A DNA stretch of 64,000 nt from Pseudarthrobacter equi (GTDB lineage: Bacteria; Actinomycetota; Actinomycetes; Actinomycetales; Micrococcaceae), in the NCBI RefSeq assembly GCF_900105535.1, contig NZ_LT629779.1, positions 744,001-808,000 of the forward strand, given 5' to 3'. The translations under genes were made by a program, and so were the position numbers. Positions 25,266-33,207 of the stretch are shown here, piece after piece (the first letter of the stretch is position 1; each line of letters begins with the position of its first letter). The notes beneath the pieces were generated by a model. That model was not told where the DNA came from. It ran no database searches and saw only the letters and a list, made by a program, of their open reading frames with translations.

Positions 25266-26153
25266 ATGGAGTCAACGACGACGGCGGGGCGGATCCTTCG
25301 GGGGATTGAGTTCGCCCGCCCCGGCGGCGGAGCGCCGCTGCTGCTGGACCTCTACCTCCCGGCGGATCCCGCCCGGGGCACCGCTTCCCCGCACCCCGCG
25401 GTGGTCCACTTCCACGGCGGCGGCTGGCGGACCGGGGAGCGCTCCTCGCTGGGGCCCACGGTGGACGGTTTCGGGCTCAGCCCCATTGAACAGCTGGTGA
25501 ACGCCGGCTTTGTGGTGGCTTCCGCCGACTACCGGCTCACGGATACCGCCACCTTTCCCGCCCAACTGCACGACGCCAAGGCCGCGGTCCGCTGGATCCG
25601 GGACCACGCCGCCGATTACAACGTGGACCCCGGGCGCATCTACGCGTGGGGTGATTCCGCGGGCGGCCACCTCGCCAGCCTGGTTGGCCTGACCGCCGGG
25701 TCAGCGGCGTTTGCGGACGACGGCGGCACGGGGACCGCCGACAGTGTCGCCGCGGTGGTGGCCTGGTATCCGCCCACCGACCTGGTGCTGATGGGAGCCC
25801 AGGCCCGGCCCGACGCCGTTGCCAGTGCCGACGATCCCGGTTCCCGGGAAGCACTCCTCATCGGTGCCCAGCCCGCCGACGCCCCGGACAGGGCCAGGGC
25901 CGCCAGCCCCCTCGCCTACGTGCATGCGGGCGCCCCTCCCTTCCTCCTCATCCATGGCACGGCGGACCGGTTCGTCCCGGCGGCCCAGTCCGCCGCCCTT
26001 GCCGGGGCGCTGGAAGACGCGGGCGCCGCCGTCGAACTTCTCCTGCTGGACGGCGCGGACCATATGTGGGCCACCCCGGACGGCAGCAGCGCGGCCGCCG
26101 AAGCGGCCACCGCAGCAACCCTCGATTTCCTCCGCCGCCAGTCGGAGCACTGA
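25266..26153 (+). CDS. Alpha/beta hydrolase, candidate depside/ester hydrolase of the aromatic cluster
   Basis: This 295-residue protein has the HSL/BD-FAE type layout: HFHGGGWRTG, WGDSAGGHLASLVG (nucleophile Ser), HGTADRFVP (acid) and DGADHMW (His). It resembles the active hydrolase at 8279. An in-frame ATG at 25194 would add 24 residues, but that stretch has codon use unlike the rest and no ribosome site, so 25266 is preferred. It starts an operon with the FAH enzyme (58 bp gap), the monooxygenase and DUF3500. In a quercetin pathway it would cleave the depside to protocatechuate and a trihydroxybenzoate, which is an inference. Confidence 0.85.
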   Translation: MESTTTAGRILRGIEFARPGGGAPLLLDLYLPADPARGTASPHPAVVHFHGGGWRTGERSSLGPTVDGFGLSPIEQLVNAGFVVASADYRLTDTATFPAQLHDAKAAVRWIRDHAADYNVDPGRIYAWGDSAGGHLASLVGLTAGSAAFADDGGTGTADSVAAVVAWYPPTDLVLMGAQARPDAVASADDPGSREALLIGAQPADAPDRARAASPLAYVHAGAPPFLLIHGTADRFVPAAQSAALAGALEDAGAAVELLLLDGADHMWATPDGSSAAAEAATAATLDFLRRQSEH

Positions 26154-26211
26154 TTTTCCACTACGCCCGGGCAGCCCGCCTGCCCGGCCGCCAGACCTGA
26201 AAGGCCACCTC

Positions 26212-27111
26212 ATGCAGTTCATCGGCATCAACCACAACGGCGAACCCTGGGCGGCAGCCCTCGCCGGATCGCACGTCCTCCCGCTGGCCACAGTCACCGA
26301 CTTCTGGGCCGACCCCGAGGGCTGGCAGGACAAGGCAGCCACGCTGGTTGCCGGCGTTTCGTCCCATGCCGGCGCGGAGGGCAATGACGCGTCCGACGCC
26401 GGCGCCTGGCTGGAGCGGGGCAGCGTCACCGAGGTGCCCCTCGTCCCGGCCGCGGCCCGGGTGATCTGCGTGGGCCTGAACTACAAGGCGCACGTGGCCG
26501 AAGGAAGCTTCAAGGACCTGGAACTGCCCCCGTACCCCACCCTGTTCGCCCGCTGGACGGCGTCCCTGTCCGTGGGCAATGTCCCGGTTCCCGTCCCCGC
26601 CGGTGAGGCCGGGCTGGACTGGGAGGGGGAAGTGGCCGCCTACATCGGCCGCCGGGTCGAATCGGCAGACGAGGCCGCCGCGGCGGACGCCGTCTTTGGC
26701 TACTCCACCTTCAACGACATCACCTCCCGCAAGGCCCAGAAACTGACCTCGCAGTGGACGCTGGGCAAGAACGGCGATTTCAGCGGGCCGCTGGGTCCGC
26801 TGGTCAGCCGCGACGAGGTGGGCGATCTCCGGGACGGGCTCCAGGTCCGGACCCTGGTGAACGGCATCGAAGCCCAGAACGGCAACACCCGGGACATGAT
26901 CTTCTCCGTGCCGGCCATCATCTCGCTCATCAGCCAGACCTTCACGCTGCACCCGGGCGACGTCATCGCCACCGGCACCCCGGAAGGCGTGGGCTACGCC
27001 CGCACCCCGCAGTGGCTGCTGCAGCCCGGCGACACCGTGGTGGTGGAGATCGAGAAGCTCGGCAGCCTGACCACCCCCGTGGGCGACACTTCCCTGCGGA
27101 GCCGTGCCTGA
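26212..27111 (+). CDS. Fumarylacetoacetate hydrolase (FAH) family protein
   Basis: This 299-residue protein begins at an ATG downstream of AAAGG. FAH-core features are VICVGLNYKAHVAE, PTLFARW, the metal-ligand segment LDWEGEVAAYIGR, GYSTFNDITSRKAQ, QWTLGKNGDFSGPLGP and the end VIATGTPEGVGYARTP. Family members hydrolyse C-C bonds of acylpyruvates or decarboxylate/isomerise ring-cleavage products. Its stop overlaps the monooxygenase start (TGATG). It probably acts late, on the opened ring. Confidence 0.92.
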   Translation: MQFIGINHNGEPWAAALAGSHVLPLATVTDFWADPEGWQDKAATLVAGVSSHAGAEGNDASDAGAWLERGSVTEVPLVPAAARVICVGLNYKAHVAEGSFKDLELPPYPTLFARWTASLSVGNVPVPVPAGEAGLDWEGEVAAYIGRRVESADEAAAADAVFGYSTFNDITSRKAQKLTSQWTLGKNGDFSGPLGPLVSRDEVGDLRDGLQVRTLVNGIEAQNGNTRDMIFSVPAIISLISQTFTLHPGDVIATGTPEGVGYARTPQWLLQPGDTVVVEIEKLGSLTTPVGDTSLRSRA

Positions 27112-28952
27112 TGGACACCTCGCAGGGCACCTTCCCCCGCATTTTCCCCGTGACGGCTGCGGCGGACATCCCCCAGGAGGCCCAGGTCCTCATTGCCGGT
27201 GGCGGCCCCAGCGGGCTGTTCCTGGCGCTGGACCTCGCCTCCCGCGGCGTCGCCAGCACCGTGATCGAACCCCGCACCGGCGTGGACCACACCAGGCCAC
27301 GGGCCAAGACCACGAACGCCCGCACCATGACGCACCTGCGCCGGCTGGGGCTTGCCGAGGCCCTCCGGGGCGCGTCGCCACTACCGGTGGACTACGCACA
27401 GGACGTCATCTTCTGCACCGGACTGACAGGCCCGGCTGCCCACGAGCTGCGGCGCTTTTCCAACGCCTTCCAGCTGGTCCCCGGCCGCTACGGCCCGCAG
27501 CCCGAAGGCGGGCAGCAGGTGCCGCAGCCGGTCCTCGAGGAAGTGCTCCGGGCCGCCGTCGGCAGCCATCCGCTGGTGACATTCGTGACCGGATGGGCTG
27601 TCAGCGAGGTCCATGCCTCGGGTGAAACTGCCCCGGCGGCGCACACCGCCGTTGTTTCGAATGGAACGTCCGGTGCCGCCCACACCATTGCGGCGGAATA
27701 TGTGATCGGCGCCGATGGCGGGTCCTCCGCAGTCCGGCGCAGCCTGGAGATCCGCCTGGAGGGCGGCTCCGCGGCGCTGTCCAACATCAGCATCCTGTTC
27801 CGCTCCGGGGCGCTGGCCCCGGCCATCACCCTGGACCCGGCCGTGCAGTACTGGGTGGTGGGCTCGGACACGTCCGGCATGGTGGGGCCAGTGGACCTGG
27901 ACGGTACCTGGTGGGCCATCGTGCAGGGTGTGGACCCGTCCGTCACCGTCAGCACGGAGGACGCGGGCGCCATGGTCCGCGCGCTGGTGGGCACCGAGGT
28001 GGACATCGAGGTGCTCGCCACCGATCCGTGGACCGCCCGCATGCTGCTGGCCCCTCAGTACAGCCGCGGCACCATTTTCCTGGTGGGCGACGCCGCGCAC
28101 CTCAACCCGCCGTGGGGCGGCCACGGCTTCAACACCTGCATTGGCGATGCCGCCAACCTGGCCTGGAAGCTGGCCGCCACCATCAACGGGTGGGGCGGAC
28201 CTGCGCTGTTGGCCAGCTACGGCCAGGAGCGCCGGCCGGTGGCGGACCGCACCATCGGCGACGCCGCACGGAACGGCAAAGCGCTGGCGTACCACTTCGC
28301 TGATCCGGAGCTGGCGGCATCCGGGCCTGACGGTGATGCCGCCCGGCTCACCGCCCGTGACGCGTTGGCCGTGAAGCAGAGCGAGTTCGATTCCCTGGGG
28401 TTGGTGCTGGGCTATGCGTACACTGGCTCGCCCCTGGTGGTGCCCGACGGCCTGCCTGTGCCGCCCGAGGACCCCATCCACTACGTCCCGTCCGCCAGCC
28501 CGGGCTCACTGCTGCCGCATGCCTGGTTGGCGCAGTCCTACTCTCTCTACAGTGCGCTGGGCCCCGGTTTCACGCTGCTGGCCGACGCCGCCGTGCTGGG
28601 CGGAGTGCCGGCGGATGAGGCTTTTGCGCCGGTGGTGGAGGCGGCGGCCCGGCAGGGCATTCCGGTGACCGTCGCCGCCGTCGGGCCTTCCGACGACGGC
28701 ACCCCCCTTTCCGATCAATGGGGCGCCGACGCCGTGCTGGTCCGGCCCGACCAGCACGTGGCGTGGCGCGGCAATTCAGCCGAAGCCGCCGCGGCCGCGC
28801 TGTCCATCGCGGCGGGCCGGCTTCCCGGTTCGCGGCGAGAAGCCGCAGGCACCGGGCCGGCACACGAGCCGGTCACAGAAATCCCAGCAGAAGAAGTTCC
28901 AGCAGCAGATTTTCCAGCGAGGAGCGCCCGTGTCGACGCCGTCATTCCGTGA
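27111..28952 (+). CDS. FAD-dependent aromatic monooxygenase (PheA/TfdB-type)
   Basis: This 613-residue protein is a class A flavoprotein hydroxylase. It has VLIAGGGPSGLFLALDLASRG for the FAD ADP moiety (residues ~26-46), a central YVIGADGGSSAVRRSL (DG motif) and FLVGDAAHLNPPWGGHGFN (GD motif, residues ~326-330). The C-terminal thioredoxin-like domain typical of phenol hydroxylases runs from about residue 480. The last 35 residues include EIPAE, EVPAA and DFPAR repeats and overlap the next gene by 23 bp. It hydroxylates a phenolic ring using NAD(P)H. In context the candidate is phloroglucinol carboxylate or a related polyphenol. Confidence 0.92.
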   Translation: MDTSQGTFPRIFPVTAAADIPQEAQVLIAGGGPSGLFLALDLASRGVASTVIEPRTGVDHTRPRAKTTNARTMTHLRRLGLAEALRGASPLPVDYAQDVIFCTGLTGPAAHELRRFSNAFQLVPGRYGPQPEGGQQVPQPVLEEVLRAAVGSHPLVTFVTGWAVSEVHASGETAPAAHTAVVSNGTSGAAHTIAAEYVIGADGGSSAVRRSLEIRLEGGSAALSNISILFRSGALAPAITLDPAVQYWVVGSDTSGMVGPVDLDGTWWAIVQGVDPSVTVSTEDAGAMVRALVGTEVDIEVLATDPWTARMLLAPQYSRGTIFLVGDAAHLNPPWGGHGFNTCIGDAANLAWKLAATINGWGGPALLASYGQERRPVADRTIGDAARNGKALAYHFADPELAASGPDGDAARLTARDALAVKQSEFDSLGLVLGYAYTGSPLVVPDGLPVPPEDPIHYVPSASPGSLLPHAWLAQSYSLYSALGPGFTLLADAAVLGGVPADEAFAPVVEAAARQGIPVTVAAVGPSDDGTPLSDQWGADAVLVRPDQHVAWRGNSAEAAAAALSIAAGRLPGSRREAAGTGPAHEPVTEIPAEEVPAADFPARSARVDAVIP

Positions 28953-30165
28953 CTACCTGTTTGCCCCGGACCATCCGCGCGTTGCGGAGATCCGTGGCCT
29001 GAACGCCCGCGAATATGCCGAGGCCGCGAAGACCGACTCCTTCGCAGGCCCGATGATTGAGGGCTGGCAGAAGCTGTACCCGCAGCCCTTTGCCGGCATC
29101 ACCAGCGACGGCGTCCGCCGGGAAGGCCTGTTTCCGCTCGCTCCCGCCCGGGCCGGGGAGGAAGGGCCGACGGCGGACATGGTGGCCGCCGCGCGCAAGC
29201 TCCTGGGCACCATCACGCCGGAACAGGCGGGGAAGCTCTCCTACGCCGTGGACGCGCCCGAGTGGCAGAGCTGGGCCAACCCCGAGTTCATGCAGCACGA
29301 TACCGGGCTTCGCCTGGACGAACTCGGCGAGCCGGTCCGGGACGCGATCCTTGGCGTGGTGGAGGCGAGCCTGTCCGGGGAAGGGTTTGAACTGGTGCGG
29401 AACCTGATGCGCATCAACGGCTTCCTGGGCGACCTGGTGGAACTGCCGCTGCTCATGAACGAGTTCAGCTACAACTTTGCGCTCTACGGGGAGCCGTCCG
29501 AAACGGAACCTTGGGGATGGCAGCTTTTTGGCCACCACGCGGCGATTAACTGCCTGGTGGCAGGCAGCCAGCTGGTGATCTCACCGGTCTTCATGGGCGC
29601 CGAGCCGGACATGATCGACGCCGGCCCGCACCGGGGCGTGAAGGTCTTCAAGGAGCGCATCGCCCTGGCCCGGCAGCTGATGGGTGCGCTGCCTGCGGAC
29701 CTTCGTTCCCTTGCCGTGGCCTACGGGTCCATGGTGGACCCGGCAATGCCTGAAGGCCGGATCCACCCGGGCGACGAGCGGCACCTGGGCGGCTGCTTCC
29801 AGGACAACCGGGTGATCCCCTACGAGGGCATCCTGGTGGCGGACATGCCGGTGGAAGCCCGCGAACTCCTGGACGCCGTGGTGGACGACTTCATCGGCTA
29901 CCTTCCGGACGGACCCCGCGCCGCCCGCCGTCGGGAAATCCAGGAGCAATACGGCGAGACGTACTTCAGCTGGATCGGCGGCTGGGAGGGGGACGGGGCG
30001 TTCTACTTCCGCCTGCAGAGCCCGGTAGTGGTGCTGGAACTCGACCACCACACCGGCGTGTTCCTCAGCAACGATGAACCTGCCCCGTTCCATATGCACA
30101 CCGTGGTCCGCACCCCCAACGGCAACGACTACGGCCGCGAACTGGTCAAGCAAGCCACCGCCTGA
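28930..30165 (+). CDS. DUF3500 family protein, candidate metal-dependent enzyme of the aromatic operon
   Basis: This 411-residue protein of DUF3500 has no assigned function that I know of. The GTG start lies inside the monooxygenase gene after GCGAGGAGC, so translation is coupled. There is no signal peptide or membrane segment. Striking His-rich motifs are GHHAAIN (H202, H203), LELDHHTG (D372, H373, H374) and FHMHTVVRTPNGNDYG (H388, H390), all near conserved-looking acidic or aromatic residues. These look like metal ligands or an acid-base site. As the last gene of a hydrolase-FAH-monooxygenase operon, it is a candidate for a missing ring-opening or lactone step. Confidence 0.8.
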   Translation: MSTPSFRDYLFAPDHPRVAEIRGLNAREYAEAAKTDSFAGPMIEGWQKLYPQPFAGITSDGVRREGLFPLAPARAGEEGPTADMVAAARKLLGTITPEQAGKLSYAVDAPEWQSWANPEFMQHDTGLRLDELGEPVRDAILGVVEASLSGEGFELVRNLMRINGFLGDLVELPLLMNEFSYNFALYGEPSETEPWGWQLFGHHAAINCLVAGSQLVISPVFMGAEPDMIDAGPHRGVKVFKERIALARQLMGALPADLRSLAVAYGSMVDPAMPEGRIHPGDERHLGGCFQDNRVIPYEGILVADMPVEARELLDAVVDDFIGYLPDGPRAARRREIQEQYGETYFSWIGGWEGDGAFYFRLQSPVVVLELDHHTGVFLSNDEPAPFHMHTVVRTPNGNDYGRELVKQATA

Positions 30166-30181
30166 CCCACCCCAATCATCG

Positions 30182-30233
30182 ATTGCTCCGCATGGGCCCT
30201 TATCAGGCGCCAAAACGGCGGTTACGGAGCAAT
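30182..30233 (-). repeat. Dispersed palindromic element, degenerate copy
   Basis: The ends are ATTGCTCCG and CGGAGCAAT. On the minus strand the left arm (TGCTCCGTAACCGCCGTTTT) matches the perfect copy at 39114-39163 at all but one position, while the right arm has decayed. As in the other copy it lies just past a terminator hairpin. Confidence 0.7.
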
Positions 30234-30249
30234 GGATGGTCCCTGAATC

Positions 30250-30291
30250 GCAGAAGGCCCGGATTTCCTTTCGGAAGTCCGGGCCTTCTGC
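30250..30291. terminator. Strong bidirectional terminator between DUF3500 and quercetin dioxygenase
   Basis: A perfect 14-bp stem (GCAGAAGGCCCGGA / TCCGGGCCTTCTGC) with a 14-nt loop sits between convergent stops at 30165 and 30312. No long U-tract follows. Confidence 0.75.
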
Positions 30292-30311
30292 GGTGGCGGT
30301 GGCGGCTGGCG

Positions 30312-31382
30312 CTAGGGGATGTCGAGGGCTGCCCGGCGCTGCGGCGGGGGTCCGACGACGGTCAGGTCCATCTCCGCCTGGGCCCGGCCGAAGCCTTCCA
30401 TGTCCATGTAGGGCTCGCCGCCCTCGGTGTACATGTAGTCCTCGGTGGGCTTGTTGAAGTACTCGAAGAACCCGTTGAACACCGACGGCGTCAGGAAGCC
30501 CACCATCTGGGTGTTGTGCGCGTCGAGCGCGAACGAGTGGATGGTGCCGGCGGGGGCGTGCACGAAGTCGCCCTTCGTCAGCAGCATCTCTCGGCCGTTG
30601 GCGTAGAGCCACATCCGGCCCTCGGTGCAGAGGAAGTTCTCGGTGTGCTCGGAGTGGAAGTGCAGCGGGATGTAGGGCGACTTGGCGCCCTTGGTGTGCA
30701 CGGCGAAGTAGTTGGACCCGGTGTTGGCCGGGCGGGACAGGTAGGTGAACATCGTCTGGTAGCTGGCCAGCCGCTCACCCTCGCCGGCGCTGAGGAAGTA
30801 GGGGCTCTGTGTGGGCGGCAGCCCGGCGTCGTGCTTGAACGACGGCGCCACGCGCTCCACGTCCGGGAAGGTGATGCCGAACTCGGCACCCACCTCGGCC
30901 TGCTCCTGCAGGCTCGCGGACCGGCCGGCGCGGACCGGCGGGACGTGCGAATCGATGGGCGTGCCCACTCGCTCGTAGTACGCCTCGCCGCCGCCGGGCG
31001 TCATCCAGTTCAGGAACCGGGTGTAGTGGCTGGCCATACGGTAGGCGTGCGGCGTGTTCGGCGGGATGACCACCGAATCGCCGGGAGTCAGGATACGGCT
31101 CTCGCCCGGCAGCCAGACGTGCAGGATGCCGTCGAAAACATAGAGAGTCTTGTGCTCGATGCTGTGGCTGACGAACGGGGATTCGGCGCCCATGCCGCCG
31201 GAGATGTAGGCGGCGCTGAAGATGCCGCCGGTGTCCGCGGCGCGGGCGATGACCGTGACCAGCTGCCCGTTGATCTCGTACCGGGCGCCCTCGCCGGAGG
31301 CCATGTAATAGGGGACGGCCTCGCCCGGCAGCGCATTGGCCACCGGCAGCTGTTTGTTCATTTCCTCCACGCTGAGGGACAT
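30312..31382 (-). CDS. Quercetin 2,3-dioxygenase-like bicupin
   Basis: This 356-residue bicupin matches the length and layout of bacterial quercetin 2,3-dioxygenases (QdoI/YxaG-like). The C-terminal cupin has a full metal set (IPLHFHSEHTENFLCTEG, then a His in APAGTIHSF). The N-terminal cupin has SHSIEHKTLYVFDG and PPNTPHAY, so its HxH-x-E motif is less canonical. VFNGFFEYFNKPTEDYMYTEGGEPYMD near the end is typical of the family. It would cleave the flavonol C-ring with O2, releasing CO and a depside. An exact TTCA-N5-TGAA dyad lies 88 bp upstream. It is the last gene of the BNR-isomerase-acyltransferase run but has its own promoter space of 121 bp. Confidence 0.9.
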   Translation of the reverse strand: MSLSVEEMNKQLPVANALPGEAVPYYMASGEGARYEINGQLVTVIARAADTGGIFSAAYISGGMGAESPFVSHSIEHKTLYVFDGILHVWLPGESRILTPGDSVVIPPNTPHAYRMASHYTRFLNWMTPGGGEAYYERVGTPIDSHVPPVRAGRSASLQEQAEVGAEFGITFPDVERVAPSFKHDAGLPPTQSPYFLSAGEGERLASYQTMFTYLSRPANTGSNYFAVHTKGAKSPYIPLHFHSEHTENFLCTEGRMWLYANGREMLLTKGDFVHAPAGTIHSFALDAHNTQMVGFLTPSVFNGFFEYFNKPTEDYMYTEGGEPYMDMEGFGRAQAEMDLTVVGPPPQRRAALDIP

Positions 31383-31469
31383 CTGTTCCTTCTTTCGGGT
31401 CGCCCGGCACGGCCGGAATGTGAGTCCCCACCAGCATGACGGACCCCCGGCCGCGCGTCAGGCCCGGTT

Positions 31470-31482
31470 TTCAATCAATGAA
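31470..31482. promoter_or_regulatory. Putative operator TTCA-N5-TGAA upstream of the quercetin dioxygenase
   Basis: TTCAATCAATGAA lies between the acyltransferase-fusion stop (31504) and the dioxygenase start (31382). Half-sites and spacing are identical to the 25138 site. Confidence 0.55.
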
Positions 31483-31503
31483 CAGCCCGCTGCCGGCCGG
31501 CGG

Positions 31504-33207
31504 CTACAGCGTGCGGAGCAGGAAGGCCGGCTCCGGCCGGTGCACGCCGCGGGGGCGGTAGCCCAGGGCCTCCGAATGTCCCAGCAGGTCCGCCAGGTAC
31601 CAGATGATGCTGAGCCACATTTCGGTGCCCTGCAGGCCGGGGAAGTTCTGCTGGCCGCTTTCGGGTGCCGCACTGAAGGCCATGCCCTGCCCGGGGCACC
31701 ACTGGCCGAGGGCGTGGTCCAGCTGGGTTGTGGCCCAGGCCTTGATGTCCGCCTCCCGGTGCGTCACCTGTTTCCGTGCGAGCCAGAGCGGATGGACCAC
31801 GTCGAGCACGTTGCAGGCGTTCTGCCGGCCGTCTGCGAAATACCGGGGATCAGCTCCGTGCTCCAGGACGGTGTCGATCAGTTGTTCCGGGTGGGGGACC
31901 GGCAGTCCGAACTGGGCGAAGGTGCCGCGGGTGAGCCGGTAGTAGCCGTTGACCACCTTGAGGCGGGTATCGGCGGAAGGGGTTCCCCAGGTTCCCGCGG
32001 CGCTGTTGACCCGGGTCAGGAGCCAGCCGAACAGGGCCTCAAGGGTGCCGGTGCTCAAGGGGTTTGCGTCCGCAGCATGGGCCAGGTTCCAATACTCCGC
32101 GGTTCCCCACGCGTCCACCCAAGCGCCGGATTCCCAGGCTTCCTTCCGCCACGGCAGCGCGTTCAGCCGGGCTGCCAGATCCGCAGGCCCGGTCCCGGCC
32201 ACCGCGTGGATGGGGTGCTTGAATCCGCTTCCCAGCAGATCGAGGGCGTACCCCACGGAGAGCACGTGATACGTGGCCGCCCCGTGCCCGAAAGCCAGTT
32301 CTTCTCCGGCGTCCGGCAGCCCGTCCGGGCCGTACTCGGGCACCAGGCCCGTCCGCGGATCCTGCAGGGACCGGAGCCGGTCCGCGTGTGCGTCCCTGCT
32401 GAGCTGCGGGGGAGTGGTGCGGAGGAGGAGATCCGCGATTTCGACCGCGTCGCAGTGGGCCCGGACCGTTGCCGCCGCACCCGGACGGTCCACGTAGCGG
32501 CCTTCGCCGAAGCCGCCGGTGCCGGACGCCTCCTGCTGCCACGAGCGGGCGATGATCTCCGGGGCGTCCGCGCGGGCCGTTCCGGCGAAGGACGCAAGCC
32601 GTTCACGCAGGATCCCATCGCCGCCGCCGGCAGGCCTGCGGGGAGTCCGCCTGTCGCGGATAAACCGTGCCGGATTGCCGCCCACCACCGCCCAGTCGGG
32701 CACGTCCTTGGTGACCACGGCACCGGCGGCGAGGACCGCGTGGGAACCCACCGTGACGCCGTCGAGCACCACCGCGTTGGAACCGATCCAGACGTCATCG
32801 CCGAAGACGATGCCCTTGCTGGTGAGCGGCTGCCGGAACACCGGTGCGGACGGTTCCATGGAGTGGTTGAACCCCAGGATGGAGGTGTGGGCGCCGATGC
32901 GGACGCCGTCGCCCATGCTGACGGTTCCGCGCACCACCGTGAAGGCGTTCACGGTGCAGTTGCTGCCGATCCGAAGGTCCCCGGTGAGGTACGCGTGGGC
33001 GGCGATGAGCGATTCGTCCCCCAGGGCCAGGCTGTCCGGGTCCACCATGGCCAGCGCAGAAACGTAGGCCCCTTCGCCGATGGTGATGCCGTCCTTGCCG
33101 GCCAGTGCCCGCTGCCGTTCCAGCTGCGCCTCACGCTGCGCCTGGGAGGCGTTGTCCCGGAAGGTCCAGGGGGAGTAGTCGAAATTCAGGTCTGGCTGGG
33201 CGTTCAC
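31504..33207 (-). CDS. Hexapeptide-repeat acyltransferase fused to an alpha-helical barrel-like domain
   Basis: This 567-residue protein is a fusion. Residues ~40-190 are a left-handed beta-helix O-acetyltransferase of the Maa/NodL group, with repeated (I/V)G-x4 turns, ITIGEGAYVSALAMVDP, VRIGAHTSILGFNHSME, DDVWIGSNAVVLDGVTVGSHAVLAAGAVVTKDVPDWAVVGGNPARFI. Residues ~215-560 are an unassigned helical domain rich in Trp and His (GHGAATYHVLSVGYALDLL, WVDAWGTAEYWNLAHA, NACNVLDVVHPLWLARK) that resembles (alpha/alpha) barrels of sugar-active enzymes. The GTG start overlaps the isomerase stop (GTGA). It may acetylate or deacylate and process an oligosaccharide. The fusion is unusual. Confidence 0.75.
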   Translation of the reverse strand: MNAQPDLNFDYSPWTFRDNASQAQREAQLERQRALAGKDGITIGEGAYVSALAMVDPDSLALGDESLIAAHAYLTGDLRIGSNCTVNAFTVVRGTVSMGDGVRIGAHTSILGFNHSMEPSAPVFRQPLTSKGIVFGDDVWIGSNAVVLDGVTVGSHAVLAAGAVVTKDVPDWAVVGGNPARFIRDRRTPRRPAGGGDGILRERLASFAGTARADAPEIIARSWQQEASGTGGFGEGRYVDRPGAAATVRAHCDAVEIADLLLRTTPPQLSRDAHADRLRSLQDPRTGLVPEYGPDGLPDAGEELAFGHGAATYHVLSVGYALDLLGSGFKHPIHAVAGTGPADLAARLNALPWRKEAWESGAWVDAWGTAEYWNLAHAADANPLSTGTLEALFGWLLTRVNSAAGTWGTPSADTRLKVVNGYYRLTRGTFAQFGLPVPHPEQLIDTVLEHGADPRYFADGRQNACNVLDVVHPLWLARKQVTHREADIKAWATTQLDHALGQWCPGQGMAFSAAPESGQQNFPGLQGTEMWLSIIWYLADLLGHSEALGYRPRGVHRPEPAFLLRTL

